Source of the DNA: Halalkalibacillus sediminis
GTDB lineage: Bacteria; Bacillota; Bacilli; Bacillales; Alkalibacillaceae
NCBI RefSeq assembly: GCF_002844535.1
Contig: NZ_PJNH01000001.1
Location: 992,001-1,056,000 of the forward strand
Length of the DNA stretch: 64,000 nucleotides
Direction of reading: 5' to 3'
The position numbers and the translations under genes were made by a program. The notes below the pieces were generated by a model that saw only the letters and a list, made by a program, of their open reading frames with translations, did not search any database and was not told where the DNA came from. Each line of letters opens with the position of its first letter. Position 1 is the first letter of the stretch. Positions 18,808 through 27,429 of this stretch are shown here, piece after piece.

Positions 18808-18836
18808 ATTATACAACTAAGGAATTAGGTTTGCAA
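18808..18836 (-). promoter_or_regulatory. Sigma-A promoter of lipoprotein gene
   Basis: -35 TTGCAA (18831-18836), 17 bases, -10 TATAAT (18808-18813). Its sequence resembles the relic promoter at 14588-14616. Confidence 0.8.
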
Positions 18837-18893
18837 AATACCCTGGGCACCATAAATAGTTGAAGTGTTAGATAGCGATAACAGTTTAATCAC

Positions 18894-19316
18894 TTACCAT
18901 TCACCGTTTAACTTCTTCTTTACCATTTCCCAAGCAACCATTCCCCATTGAGATAGTTTCTGCATGTTCTCTGCATCTTTTACGATTTGACTTGTCCGTT
19001 GCATAAATTTTCGGTATTTTGAATCGGCTTCTTCTACAGTCCCCGACTGACTTATCTCAAATAAATCTTGGACCAAGCGCATCATCTCTTGATGGTCTTC
19101 TCTGCTATCCATCAGAACTTCAAAGATTGCTGGTAAAGAAGCTGTATTCTTTTCAATCCCTTTCAAAGTATCTAATACTTCTTGATCATATTCTGCTTTT
19201 CTTCTACTTGCTTCTTGAATTTTTCTTATATTTTCATTTTGTAAGCGAGAAATATTTCTGATGCTTTCAGGTATTCCGCTGTTCTTATTAGGTAGGCTAT
19301 CATTAAAATTTACCAA
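18894..19316 (-). CDS. Hypothetical helical protein, 140 residues
   Basis: I do not recognise it. It is predicted soluble and mostly helical, with a coiled-coil-like middle (IQEASRRKAEYDQEVLDTL, then RMRLV-type Leu spacing) and an amphipathic C-terminus ending KKKLNGEW. Similar short proteins occur near abortive or toxin-like loci, but no motif supports that here. Its start is preceded by GGGGAGGAGTG. It lies between the lipoprotein and the 48-residue plus-strand gene. Confidence 0.5.
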   Translation of the reverse strand: MVNFNDSLPNKNSGIPESIRNISRLQNENIRKIQEASRRKAEYDQEVLDTLKGIEKNTASLPAIFEVLMDSREDHQEMMRLVQDLFEISQSGTVEEADSKYRKFMQRTSQIVKDAENMQKLSQWGMVAWEMVKKKLNGEW

Positions 19317-19522
19317 CTCAAATCACTCCTCCCCTTTTGCAATTCGACATAGAAGTAAAAACCCCTTCCAAAATTTATTCATAATATCCAGTTTTCGAGT
19401 GAATTTTGTTCAAATTGGCTAAAAAGTAGTGTATTTAACCACAGAAAACACCCCCTTAAGTCATTTAGCGAATTTCCCATGTAATCATCTATGGGGTAAA
19501 GTTTCTTTGAGGAGGGATGATC

Positions 19523-19669
19523 ATGGAAAAAGATAAGAAAGAAAAAAGTGATTACAAAAAATACACTATAGGATGGGTGCTAAAAGAATGGTGTGGTTTC
19601 ACTGATGAACAAGTCGAAAAATACTTAGATGAAAATGTTAGATGTATTAAAAAAGAGCTCTCCAATTAA
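19523..19669 (+). CDS. Small hypothetical protein, 48 residues
   Basis: An ATG after GAGGAGGGATGA opens a 48-codon frame: Lys-rich N-terminus, then KKYTIGWVLKEWCGFTDEQ and a short C-terminus. No membrane segment is seen. The stop codon lies inside the loop of a GAGCTC hairpin (19654-19678) that may end the transcript. It is opposite in strand to its neighbours. I do not recognise the family. Confidence 0.5.
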   Translation: MEKDKKEKSDYKKYTIGWVLKEWCGFTDEQVEKYLDENVRCIKKELSN

Positions 19670-19688
19670 GGGGAGCTCAACGTTCTTT

Positions 19689-19784
19689 CTATAGGTCTAA
19701 ATTACGTAACTTTAAAACCAATATGATGATCGGAAGTAGAAATAAAACAGCATAGGGCAAGTAATCAATTAGAGCCTGAACCAT
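19689..19784 (-). CDS. Small single-TM peptide, 31 residues
   Basis: MVQALIDYLPYAVLFLLPIIIL and a basic tail: one hydrophobic segment of about 18 residues. The ribosome-binding site is weak. A stronger site (GAGGTG) further upstream starts a 14-codon frame that ends just inside this one, which could couple the two. It heads a run of tiny membrane-protein frames. Confidence 0.3.
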   Translation of the reverse strand: MVQALIDYLPYAVLFLLPIIILVLKLRNLDL

Positions 19785-19838
19785 TTGTTAGAATTTAAGT
19801 ATGGCATTACCATTTTTTCACCTCAAATTATTCAAAAT

Positions 19839-19979
19839 TTAACCACCGGATTTTGTATCCACCATTAGTCTATACGCAACCTGCTCAATAGCCTCAATCA
19901 TCTCTGCTATCTGAAAACACAGGACGATAAGGGAAATAGCAATAGTAAGTAAAATCAAAATTTTAAAACTCTCTTTCAT
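19839..19979 (-). CDS. Small single-TM protein, 46 residues
   Basis: N-terminal KESFK, a TM segment (ILILLTIAISLIVLCFQI) and an amphipathic helix with acidic residues. GGGAGTGG precedes the ATG. Layout matches the neighbour at 20009, so the two may be paralogs. Function unknown; its place beyond the lysis module suggests a phage membrane role. Confidence 0.45.
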   Translation of the reverse strand: MKESFKILILLTIAISLIVLCFQIAEMIEAIEQVAYRLMVDTKSGG

Positions 19980-20008
19980 ATAACAACCACTCCCTGACCC
20001 ATTTTCAG

Positions 20009-20158
20009 CTATTGTATATTGTAATTAATATACTCTAAGTTTTGTCGTATTTTTTCTAATTCATTTGCTTGTGCATTCATTTGGAGAACGATAAATATAA
20101 GGGTAATCAATATTCCAATTAATATAAAAGTTAAAAGCCTTTGATTGAATACTGTCAT
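20009..20158 (-). CDS. Small single-TM protein, 49 residues
   Basis: One TM segment (LLTFILIGILITLIFIVLQM) followed by a coiled-coil-like tail (ANELEKIRQNLEYIN). GGGGAT stands before the ATG. This topology (N-in, cytosolic or external short coil) recalls spanin-like or holin-modulator peptides, but no family is recognised. Confidence 0.45.
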   Translation of the reverse strand: MTVFNQRLLTFILIGILITLIFIVLQMNAQANELEKIRQNLEYINYNIQ

Positions 20159-20255
20159 CACTTAATCCCCTTTTTATAATTACCTTTAATACTTTTATTT
20201 TACATTTATTGGTTTATATTGCAATACCTTCTTTAATAATAAATTTCTTATATCT

Positions 20256-20474
20256 TTAAGATACCTCTTTCTTTGATCGATGTGGCAAAGCAGATAGGAC
20301 ATTCTCTTTCTTGAATGAGCGCACGGCTTTCTTATAGAAACAATAAGCCAGAATGGAGTTCTGGTCCACACGAACGACCCGAATAAAGCGTTGAGATAGT
20401 TGCCCGTCTTGGTCAACATAAATCAAATTTATCTTTTGCTTGTTTTCCAGTGCTCTTTCGAATATAGAATCCAT
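20256..20474 (-). CDS. Small WYL-like protein under LexA-type control
   Basis: A 72-residue protein with a compact SH3-like pattern: INLIYVDQDGQLSQRFIRVV, then AYCFYKKAVRSFKKENVLSA. This resembles the WYL fold seen alone in small SOS-controlled proteins of Bacillus and its phages. I chose the ATG at 20474 after GGGGTGAAG. Its promoter carries a perfect GAAC-N4-GTTC box, so expression on DNA damage is likely. Assignment to WYL is by pattern and moderate. Confidence 0.5.
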   Translation of the reverse strand: MDSIFERALENKQKINLIYVDQDGQLSQRFIRVVRVDQNSILAYCFYKKAVRSFKKENVLSALPHRSKKEVS

Positions 20475-20494
20475 GTACTTCACCCCACAATTAC

Positions 20495-20536
20495 GAACAT
20501 TTGTTCTTATTATAACATAAAAAAATGACCCTGCAA
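20495..20536 (-). promoter_or_regulatory. Promoter with LexA (DinR) box
   Basis: -35 TTGCAG (20531-20536), 16 bases, -10 TATAAT (20509-20514). The box GAACAAATGTTC (20495-20506) begins two bases after the -10, covering the transcription start. The -35 lies inside the terminator stem of the upstream operon. Confidence 0.75.
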
Positions 20537-20549
20537 GCGAGGTGCAGGG
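20529..20549 (-). terminator. Terminator of the phage late (lysis) operon
   Basis: CCCTGCA-cctcgct-TGCAGGG on the minus strand followed by TCATTTTTTT. The region 20550-20709 beyond it holds no supported gene. Confidence 0.8.
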
Positions 20550-20709
20550 TTACATAATTATGATTTATTGTTATAAATTTTTTATAAATTAACATACCCA
20601 GAAGGAGAATCATTAGATTTAGATGAATTTATAAATTTTGAGACACGAGAACCCTACTAGAGCTAAGAACTTTTATATAAATGCTCCACAGATCTTGGGG
20701 CATTATTCA

Positions 20710-21084
20710 TTATCCCCTAGGGATAGAGTGCTCCAGCTCTTCTTCTAACATTTTATAAATTTTTTCTTTTAATTGTTTAACTTTTTCATCTACTGCTTCA
20801 GCATGTTCGCTTTGACTATTAACTGCCTCACGATTTATTTCATCTTGTATAATTGGTTCAAAGTAGTCTATTAGATCTTGCCGTTGAGATGCAACATAAA
20901 TTACTAAGTCATTATGAACTTGTTTATTACGCATTTTGCTTTGTTCCTCGTAGAATTTCATCAGTTCATTTTTTATTTGATCTTCTTGATTACCTAATAA
21001 ATCTGCATAATAGTTGCTAGCAGCATAGGTTGTCCCACTTCCGAGTAATAATCCAACCAATAAAAAGGCTATTACTTTTTTCAA
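20710..21084 (-). CDS. Secreted small helical protein behind the holins
   Basis: About 124 residues when started at the TTG at 21084, which has AAGGAGG upstream. A signal peptide (VIAFLLVGLLLGSGTTYA, cleavage likely before ASNYY) is followed by a charged all-helical region to the end (KVKQLKEKIYKMLEEELEH). It is the last gene of the lysis operon. A spanin-like or wall-associated role is conceivable, but Gram-positive phages lack spanins, so the function is open. Confidence 0.5.
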   Translation of the reverse strand: MKKVIAFLLVGLLLGSGTTYAASNYYADLLGNQEDQIKNELMKFYEEQSKMRNKQVHNDLVIYVASQRQDLIDYFEPIIQDEINREAVNSQSEHAEAVDEKVKQLKEKIYKMLEEELEHSIPRG

Positions 21085-21146
21085 ATCTATTCTCCTCCTT
21101 AAACAACTCCATCTATTTAATCCTATTTTTATTTTTAATTTATTAT

Positions 21147-21407
21147 TCACAATTCACTAGAAATGTTTTTATTTTGCTTTACTAATTGATGCCCTAGCAC
21201 TGCAGCACCAGCAACTAAAATACCTTGAATCACCGCCTCTATACTCATACCAATTAAAAAGACCGCTAACACCACACTGATAAACAACAAAATCAGTGGA
21301 ATGTAACGGTCAAGTAGAAAGGGAAGTTCTTTCAGAAACTTACCTAAAATGATAAGCACTGGAATTAGTATTAACGCTTCTTCGATGATATATTCTCGAA
21401 ATTCCAA
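21147..21407 (-). CDS. Phage holin, Phage_holin_5_2-like
   Basis: An 86-residue protein with three to four hydrophobic segments (LILIPVLIILGKFL, IPLILLFISVVLAVFLIGM, AVIQGILVAGAAVLGHQL) and a short charged C-terminus. The pattern EALILIPVL ... AVIQGILVAGAAVL is typical of this holin family. It follows the lysin gene by 14 bases. With the other holin at 22223 the phage has two membrane-lesion candidates; one may act as antiholin. Confidence 0.75.
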   Translation of the reverse strand: MEFREYIIEEALILIPVLIILGKFLKELPFLLDRYIPLILLFISVVLAVFLIGMSIEAVIQGILVAGAAVLGHQLVKQNKNISSEL

Positions 21408-21421
21408 TTACGTTCACCTCC

Positions 21422-22216
21422 TTAATTTACTTCTGCGCCAGTACTTGGTGCGACATAGATATTTCCTTTTCCAAAGTCATTAGAATTGATGGTCACAACG
21501 TCTTTTTGAGGCTTGTCCAATACTTCATAAACTAGGCCACCGAATTTTTTCGGGTTCAGGAATGCCATCTCATTCCCTTTCACTGGTGCTACATTGGTTG
21601 GGTAAATTCTCCACGAGTCAGCTGTTACAGGCAGGTATACTTTCTCAACGTCATCGTATTTAATCTTCTGACCGACTTGGATCACATTTTCATTCTTGAT
21701 GTTGTTAATGCGTGCTAGCTCGTCAACCGAAGAACCGACTTTCTTCGCAATTACTGAAAGCGTATCTCCTGGTTGGACCGTATACTCACCACTACTGGAT
21801 TGAGGATATAAGTCTCTACCTAAATACTTCTCTGGATCAACCGCATTGGATTTGTCGTAATTCCATTTCCCTTTGTGCAACTCAAAGTGTAGGTGCTGAC
21901 CGAACGAACGACCAGTGTTACCCATCACACCAATAATTTGACCTTGTGAAACGGTTTGGCCAGGAAATACCTTCCGTGAGCCTTCAAGTAAATGAGCGTA
22001 TAAAGTCTGCCAAGTTTGACCATTGATTCTATGTTCAAGAATAATTGTCTCTCCATAGCTTGAAGACGAATAAGATTTCACAACGGTACCTGCAGCTGCA
22101 GCTTTAATCGATTGGTGGCCAGGCCGTGCAAAATCCGTTCCGTTATGATCAGGTCTTGAAGCTGTTCTAAACTTACTTGTCACTCTCTTAACTGTTGGAT
22201 AGATAAATGTCGTCAT
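21422..22216 (-). CDS. Endolysin: M23 metallopeptidase with LysM
   Basis: A 264-residue lysin. The M23 domain (about 5-130) has zinc ligands in HNGTDF and the HLHFE motif. A LysM domain follows ([19 protein letters not shown], about 140-190), then a C-terminal 65-residue module probably of beta type. M23 enzymes cut peptide cross-bridges of peptidoglycan; most Bacillus phages use amidases instead. There is no signal peptide, so release depends on the holins encoded on both sides. Confidence 0.88.
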   Translation of the reverse strand: MTTFIYPTVKRVTSKFRTASRPDHNGTDFARPGHQSIKAAAAGTVVKSYSSSSYGETIILEHRINGQTWQTLYAHLLEGSRKVFPGQTVSQGQIIGVMGNTGRSFGQHLHFELHKGKWNYDKSNAVDPEKYLGRDLYPQSSSGEYTVQPGDTLSVIAKKVGSSVDELARINNIKNENVIQVGQKIKYDDVEKVYLPVTADSWRIYPTNVAPVKGNEMAFLNPKKFGGLVYEVLDKPQKDVVTINSNDFGKGNIYVAPSTGAEVN

Positions 22217-22222
22217 TTCTCA

Positions 22223-22663
22223 TCAACCTTTCTTTTCATAAGATTTGTCTTTAAAAAATTCAATCGATCGTCTTAACAGCGGAGGAATAGGCACGTGTAA
22301 TCGCCCTAAATTCTCACTAATGCTGATAAATTCATTTACCAGGTAATAAATAATCGTGGCTGCCATAACACTTAACTTCATATCACCAATCACGATTGGA
22401 TCTCCTATTTGAAATAAATAAATTTGATCGATTACTTGTGCTATAGCCACTAGCCCAAAAATCATGATCTTCTTTGGAATGCCCCAAAAAGCAACGTCTG
22501 CTTTCAATTTCCCTTCATATCCTGCTGCAACAATACCCGTCAAGAAATCGAATGACACAAAAAAGATGAGCGCCCCCAACAAAATAGACCACTCACCAAA
22601 CAACCAACTGAACACAACTGCAGCTCCTGCTGTTAATATTTTTGCATTGTTTACCACATCCAC
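22223..22663 (-). CDS. Phage holin, phage_holin_4_1 / BhlA-like family
   Basis: About 146 residues from the GTG at 22663 (GAGGGGGG upstream). Hydrophobic segments at about 15-55 and 70-120; the conserved DFLTGIVAAGYEGKL ... SKGWGI-like region (ADVAFWGIPKKI) is typical of toxin-secretion/phage-lysis holins. It is followed directly by the lysin gene, which fits a late lysis cassette. Confidence 0.82.
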   Translation of the reverse strand: MDVVNNAKILTAGAAVVFSWLFGEWSILLGALIFFVSFDFLTGIVAAGYEGKLKADVAFWGIPKKIMIFGLVAIAQVIDQIYLFQIGDPIVIGDMKLSVMAATIIYYLVNEFISISENLGRLHVPIPPLLRRSIEFFKDKSYEKKG

Positions 22664-22699
22664 ATTTTGCCCCCCTCGTTCCGACATAAAAAATACGCC

Positions 22700-23125
22700 T
22701 TAATCGGCGCTTAATCCTTGCTCTTCGAATTGCTCACAGAGGTAGTCATAAGCTTCTGCTTCTTGCCCTTTCCACTCTTCTTCTGAGTTCAATAACACAT
22801 GGCCAATCGTCTTAAGTGGTTCCGTCATGTTCTCTCCTTCAAGTATATATTCTTCCTGGTGTAACTCGTTCATGTCTTTCGAAAAAATTTCTACGTCTTT
22901 CACATGATACCCTTTACCGTCAGACGTTCTCTTAGGATTTCCTTTGTCATCTTGATAACAGTGCTCTTTAATGAGCACGTGCTCTTGTTCCACGATCTCT
23001 TTCACTTGTTCATTCAGAGCCTTAATAACTTTTGAACGGTGCCGCGATGATCGTCCTTTTAAACTTAGATTTGATAATAGATTTATTGCCTGAGTCACCA
23101 TTCGGTTTGGTAATTTTAGTTGCAT
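22700..23125 (-). CDS. DUF1617-like phage protein
   Basis: About 141 residues from the ATG at 23125. N-terminus QLKLPNRMVTQAINLLSNL and the following basic patch match DUF1617 proteins found between tail fibre and holin genes of Firmicute phages. It is charged and helical, without membrane segment. The role is unknown. The start overlaps the tail spike stop region by translation coupling distance. Confidence 0.6.
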   Translation of the reverse strand: MQLKLPNRMVTQAINLLSNLSLKGRSSRHRSKVIKALNEQVKEIVEQEHVLIKEHCYQDDKGNPKRTSDGKGYHVKDVEIFSKDMNELHQEEYILEGENMTEPLKTIGHVLLNSEEEWKGQEAEAYDYLCEQFEEQGLSAD

Positions 23126-23138
23126 TATGCATTCCCCT

Positions 23139-25976
23139 TTACGCAATTTGATTTTCTAACGCTTCAACTCTTGTCGATAAATCTTGAATATGTTGATCAT
23201 GAGCATCATACAAAGTGTTTAACTCCTGGATTGCTTTTAGAGATAAGCTATTCATTAGATATTGCTCGACACCTTCGCCGGTTTCATCAATCACTTCCTC
23301 TGGGGTTGCGTACCCATCACCAATGACATAACCAAATCGAATTTTATCAATATCATTTTCGACATCTGAAATCAGGCGATATTTCTGTAATGTGGAGTTC
23401 ATAATGATATCTAAGGCAGAGCCTTCCCACGGTTCGATATCCTGTTTGTATTCCTCAAGAGATCCTGTGGGGAAACTTGAAGCTCTTGCCGGACGGTAAC
23501 TACCTGTGGTCCCTAGTGCAGTTACTCGAAGCTCTCCGCTGCTTGAAGGTCTGACATATATATTAGAAGCGCCTGTGTCTACAGCATCAGTAGTGATAAA
23601 TCCGTTTGTTAAAATGGCGCCCGTGACGATTCTTTGGGGGTTTCCGCTATGATCTTGGAACCTAATATCATATGGTGCTTTTAAATCAAGGTTTCCGCCT
23701 GACTTAATATACATATATCCAGCATTTTCAATATTTCCATCTAACCGTATATTTCCGGAAAACTCTGCACCGTTAGCATGAGTAACTTTGAACCTTGTAG
23801 AACTTCCCTCACTTTCAACACTAAAAATACTGGCCCCTATGTTAGGATTATCAATGGGTCTTACACCGATTCCAGTACTTTCATTTTGTGAAGAACCTAT
23901 TTCAAAGTTCCCAAAACTTATTCTATTTAAGAACGATATATTTGCGTCATTATGCGTAGAAACGGTGTCTATTTTAACCTGAGAATTAAACTCTACTACG
24001 TCCGGATATATTTCTACCTCAGCACCGCCTGGAAAGTTTACGCCGTTTTGTTCGCTGTAACTATCCCCTCTTACACCTAACTTCAACCCGTTATATGCGT
24101 GTAGTTTTCCATCACGATTGTCAAAATCATATGAAATGTTAACTGAGTTATTTAGTACGTTATTTACTAAGAAATTGTCTTTACCAACATATAGCAACGG
24201 GATATCTTCATACCACATGCCTACTTGCTTATAGTTACTGTCCGTAAGAGACAGGCCGTTATCCATGTTGGTGTATCGATAACTCGCATAGAATCCTCTA
24301 TTTCCAGTACTATTGTTGATTGCAAGTTGTGCTTGGCTGATGTCCAAAGTAGATCTATCGGTCCAATCACCTGCAGTACTGACGGTTTGTATATTATCCC
24401 CTTGAATTTCTACATAACCTTCATTTGTTTCACTATAAAACACAGCACCCTCGAACAGTGACCCTTCGAAGGTTCCTCCTGTAAAGGTCTTCCCTACGAA
24501 ACTTCCACTAACCATTTGCTCGGCAACCACCAGACCGGTGTATACCCCGTTCTCATCAATATAGGTACCTTGGGCGTTCCAAGTACCCGCACTTTGAATT
24601 TGACTATCCGTTAATTGCCCTGCAAGCCAGTCGACATTCAAGGTACCATCGGCATTGAACACACCCGCTTTATTCCAGGTATCGATGTTGGTATTGACCG
24701 TGCTCTTTGTCGGCTCATATTGGTTATAGGCATAATTTTCAGCATTGTCTTGTGCTGCCTGTGCTTCTTGAAAGGCATATGATTTCCCATCAGCGAGAAT
24801 GGCTCCATCTTTATCATCTATCTGCGTCTTGTCATATGTGTAATTTGCCAGTTCCTCTTGACCGATTTTAAAAGCTACCTGTTTTCGCAAGTTCCGCCAG
24901 ATTGATAGAACTTCTTGCTCGGTGAATTCAATATAATCGCCTAAAACGATTTTCAATTGAGCATCTTGCTTAATGCTCCCTTCAAACGTATGAACACGCG
25001 CTTGAAGATATAAAGCCGGATTAAATTTTTTATCTTTCACACGAACCGTATCACCCACGAATACCTCTTGTCCCAACTTATTCGATAATGTAGCGATATC
25101 CGTCGAATATTCGACCGTGGCATTCACGCGTTTTTCTAGTTCGTTTTCAGTTAACGTGTCTAAACGTTCTTGCGTCATTTCAGAGTCGGTTGATTCGGGA
25201 TAGTAGACATCATATAGGTGCTGAAGGTTTCCGTTTACATCTGGAACCCCCCACCGTTTTAAAGCCTCATCATTTTCGATTAATGCCGTTTTAACATTAC
25301 CCTCGGTATCTGGTGGACTCACCCCTAGTAAAGCTGTGATGATCTTCGTTGACTTACTTTTACGCTCAATGCCTAGTAAATTGCGTCCAAACGTCACTTC
25401 AAAACCACGCCACCTGCCCACACGCTCGATCATATCGACATAGCGAAAGATGTAACCATTCTCAATAGCAATTCTGAATTGGAGCTCAAGATTAAACTCA
25501 CTGGCCAACCGTTTTAAGAAGCTATACGGATTGGTGTGCTCTTCAATGTTGAAGGATCGTAAAGTCGTATGGGCAATTTGACCCGTTATCCATCCTGTGC
25601 CTTGCAGAATTGAGTCGACATGATAAGAAGCTGTTTCTGTACTCGTTTGTTGAGGATTGATAATTTTAGCTTTTTTGAGACGTAAATAGCTACCTGAAGA
25701 CCACACTTGAATCGCATGGCTTCCATCACGTTTTAGCTTTTGCTTATGCTCATCAATCAAAAATTCAGCATAGCCAGTCTTAGGGTCCGGAATGATCAGA
25801 CGGTTCTGATCTTGAATGTACTTCGAAAAACCTTTATCCGCTGAAGTGGTGAAATCAAACGTATCACGGTGATTGTTTAGCTGAATCTTGCGATAGTCTT
25901 GCCAGTAGTTAGATTCCGTAATATAATCTAAAATCTTGCCTGTTTGTTTATCCGCTATATGAATCAATGACTGCAA
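23139..25976 (-). CDS. Tail spike / tail-associated protein with C-terminal S74 chaperone domain
   Basis: A 945-residue tail-tip protein. The N-terminal third (about 1-370) is the prophage-tail endopeptidase-like baseplate hub (Tal, gp27-like). A repeat-rich linker follows, with GTWNAQGTYIDENGVYTG and ...GGTFEGSLFEGAVF. Then comes a beta-rich receptor-binding region. Residues about 835-945 look like an intramolecular chaperone of peptidase S74 type: GSLEEYKQDIEPW with Ser followed by Lys five residues later, then RFGYVIGD and a C-terminal coiled coil. Such domains trimerise the fibre and then cut themselves off. Confidence 0.82.
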   Translation of the reverse strand: MQSLIHIADKQTGKILDYITESNYWQDYRKIQLNNHRDTFDFTTSADKGFSKYIQDQNRLIIPDPKTGYAEFLIDEHKQKLKRDGSHAIQVWSSGSYLRLKKAKIINPQQTSTETASYHVDSILQGTGWITGQIAHTTLRSFNIEEHTNPYSFLKRLASEFNLELQFRIAIENGYIFRYVDMIERVGRWRGFEVTFGRNLLGIERKSKSTKIITALLGVSPPDTEGNVKTALIENDEALKRWGVPDVNGNLQHLYDVYYPESTDSEMTQERLDTLTENELEKRVNATVEYSTDIATLSNKLGQEVFVGDTVRVKDKKFNPALYLQARVHTFEGSIKQDAQLKIVLGDYIEFTEQEVLSIWRNLRKQVAFKIGQEELANYTYDKTQIDDKDGAILADGKSYAFQEAQAAQDNAENYAYNQYEPTKSTVNTNIDTWNKAGVFNADGTLNVDWLAGQLTDSQIQSAGTWNAQGTYIDENGVYTGLVVAEQMVSGSFVGKTFTGGTFEGSLFEGAVFYSETNEGYVEIQGDNIQTVSTAGDWTDRSTLDISQAQLAINNSTGNRGFYASYRYTNMDNGLSLTDSNYKQVGMWYEDIPLLYVGKDNFLVNNVLNNSVNISYDFDNRDGKLHAYNGLKLGVRGDSYSEQNGVNFPGGAEVEIYPDVVEFNSQVKIDTVSTHNDANISFLNRISFGNFEIGSSQNESTGIGVRPIDNPNIGASIFSVESEGSSTRFKVTHANGAEFSGNIRLDGNIENAGYMYIKSGGNLDLKAPYDIRFQDHSGNPQRIVTGAILTNGFITTDAVDTGASNIYVRPSSSGELRVTALGTTGSYRPARASSFPTGSLEEYKQDIEPWEGSALDIIMNSTLQKYRLISDVENDIDKIRFGYVIGDGYATPEEVIDETGEGVEQYLMNSLSLKAIQELNTLYDAHDQHIQDLSTRVEALENQIA

Positions 25977-25989
25977 TAGTGTTCACCTC

Positions 25990-27429
25990 CTATTGATCTC
26001 TCGGTCGATATCGGACCACGCCTTGAACATCTCCATCCGGTAATGCGGTCAACGTTCGTTCACCTGGCTTTAACTTAAATGGTGTAGCTCCAAAGTCTTT
26101 CAAGTCGTTTCGCAACTCACCATTGATACGTATTTCAGGATCATGCTCATTATCATCTCGGTGATCGAAGATAATTTCATCACCCGCTTGGGCAATATAG
26201 GGAACGCCTTGTACATCATTTAATTGATAGCAACGCATGAGAAGAACTTTCATATCTTCTTCATTCGTATCGTAAAATTTTTGAAAAGATAATTGAATCT
26301 GTGAAATTTCTTGAGTTGATTGGTCCGACTCAATCGTTCGTCTCCATTCTTTCTCCACAATACGACCGACGCCAGTTCTCAAATGCTGCATAATGAGTGT
26401 CCATTGGTTTCCTTCACGAATGACTTTCATTCTTCCGTATACATCCTTTAAGGTTTTCGGTAACGTCAAATAGTCCGTGACTGCGCCACCTTCCAACTCT
26501 AATTGCACCCCAAAGTGGTCTTGACCAATCCACTTATCTTCGATAAACGCACGAAAGACGATATTATTGTTACTATCCAGTCCATACATTTCGATTCGTC
26601 CGACATTTCCACCTATATTTTCCGCAAAAAAACGAAAGCCCATATCGGCTTTAAAGTTCTGGACCGCAGAGGACAAACTGTGTTTAAGCGCAGGCCCGTG
26701 CCACTCTTGCACGTCAGGATTGGGGGCGTCAAACACAGGCGAAAAACCTGTTGAATCAAACTCCATCGAACCGTTGATATAACCTTCAGCCACCATATCG
26801 GTTGATACCCAGCCAACCATCGATTCCATTCCGTGATAGAAGACTTCGGTTTCGGATTCCTCTGGTGTTTGGCTGACGTCTATTGGTTGACCAATCATCA
26901 TGTATTCATCACCGTTTGAGACGAGCGCGAACGTAATCGGTGCCAAAACCCCCAGTTCGAAAATCGGTTCGGTTTCGTCTGTGCCCTTTACCGTGAACAC
27001 TTCACTCGTAATATTTTCCGTTTTTTCGGGTTTTATTTTATAAGGCAAACATAAAAACGTCAGCGTCCCTTGCCTGAGCGTCGGGGCAGGTCGTGCATAA
27101 TTTGATATCTCGCCTGTCACTCTTCCTACATACGTTTTCCCTGGGACATTATCAAACTCGATTTCTACGTCTTCTTCTGTCAGAATCCAAGTTTTTAATT
27201 CATCAAGCAGCTGCTGTTCATGTTCCTCGCCTTTCACTGTGAAACCAATCGGTTGATCGACACGAATTAGATTAAACGTAGTGGAAACAATGCGAGCCCC
27301 CTTCATGCCTGGGGTTTGTAACAACTCATGGTCCCGTGGAGCGAATGGAGATTCCTTACGACCTCTCAGTAAATACAACCATTCTTTTCTAGTGCCATTT
27401 AAGGTTAAACTATCCGGCAAATTGTTCAC
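25990..27429 (-). CDS. Distal tail protein (Dit) with large insertion
   Basis: 479 residues, about twice the size of a minimal Dit. The N-terminal Sipho_tail part (about 1-140) and the C-terminal galectin-like part (about 390-479, EIRINGELRNDLKDFG) flank an inserted region of about 220 residues (about 180-395) that reads as a beta-sandwich (FEVFYHGMES ... FRFFAENIGGNVGRIEMYGL). Enlarged Dit proteins carry carbohydrate-binding modules that help host recognition. It overlaps the tape-measure end by 20 bases, a coupled start. Confidence 0.8.
   Translation of the reverse strand: MNNLPDSLTLNGTRKEWLYLLRGRKESPFAPRDHELLQTPGMKGARIVSTTFNLIRVDQPIGFTVKGEEHEQQLLDELKTWILTEEDVEIEFDNVPGKTYVGRVTGEISNYARPAPTLRQGTLTFLCLPYKIKPEKTENITSEVFTVKGTDETEPIFELGVLAPITFALVSNGDEYMMIGQPIDVSQTPEESETEVFYHGMESMVGWVSTDMVAEGYINGSMEFDSTGFSPVFDAPNPDVQEWHGPALKHSLSSAVQNFKADMGFRFFAENIGGNVGRIEMYGLDSNNNIVFRAFIEDKWIGQDHFGVQLELEGGAVTDYLTLPKTLKDVYGRMKVIREGNQWTLIMQHLRTGVGRIVEKEWRRTIESDQSTQEISQIQLSFQKFYDTNEEDMKVLLMRCYQLNDVQGVPYIAQAGDEIIFDHRDDNEHDPEIRINGELRNDLKDFGATPFKLKPGERTLTALPDGDVQGVVRYRPRDQ

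Noticed and set aside
19654-19678. CRISPR-like or IS end from repeated GAGCTCTCC hairpins
   Set aside because: Only two copies (14700 and 19654), no spacers, no transposase; explained better by common phage ancestry.
19689-20158. Type I toxin-antitoxin loci
   Set aside because: No antisense promoter or RNA features could be seen over the small membrane frames.
20570-20662. Plus-strand open stretch reading YPEGESLDLDEFINFETREPY
   Set aside because: No usable start codon or ribosome-binding site; at most a gene fragment.
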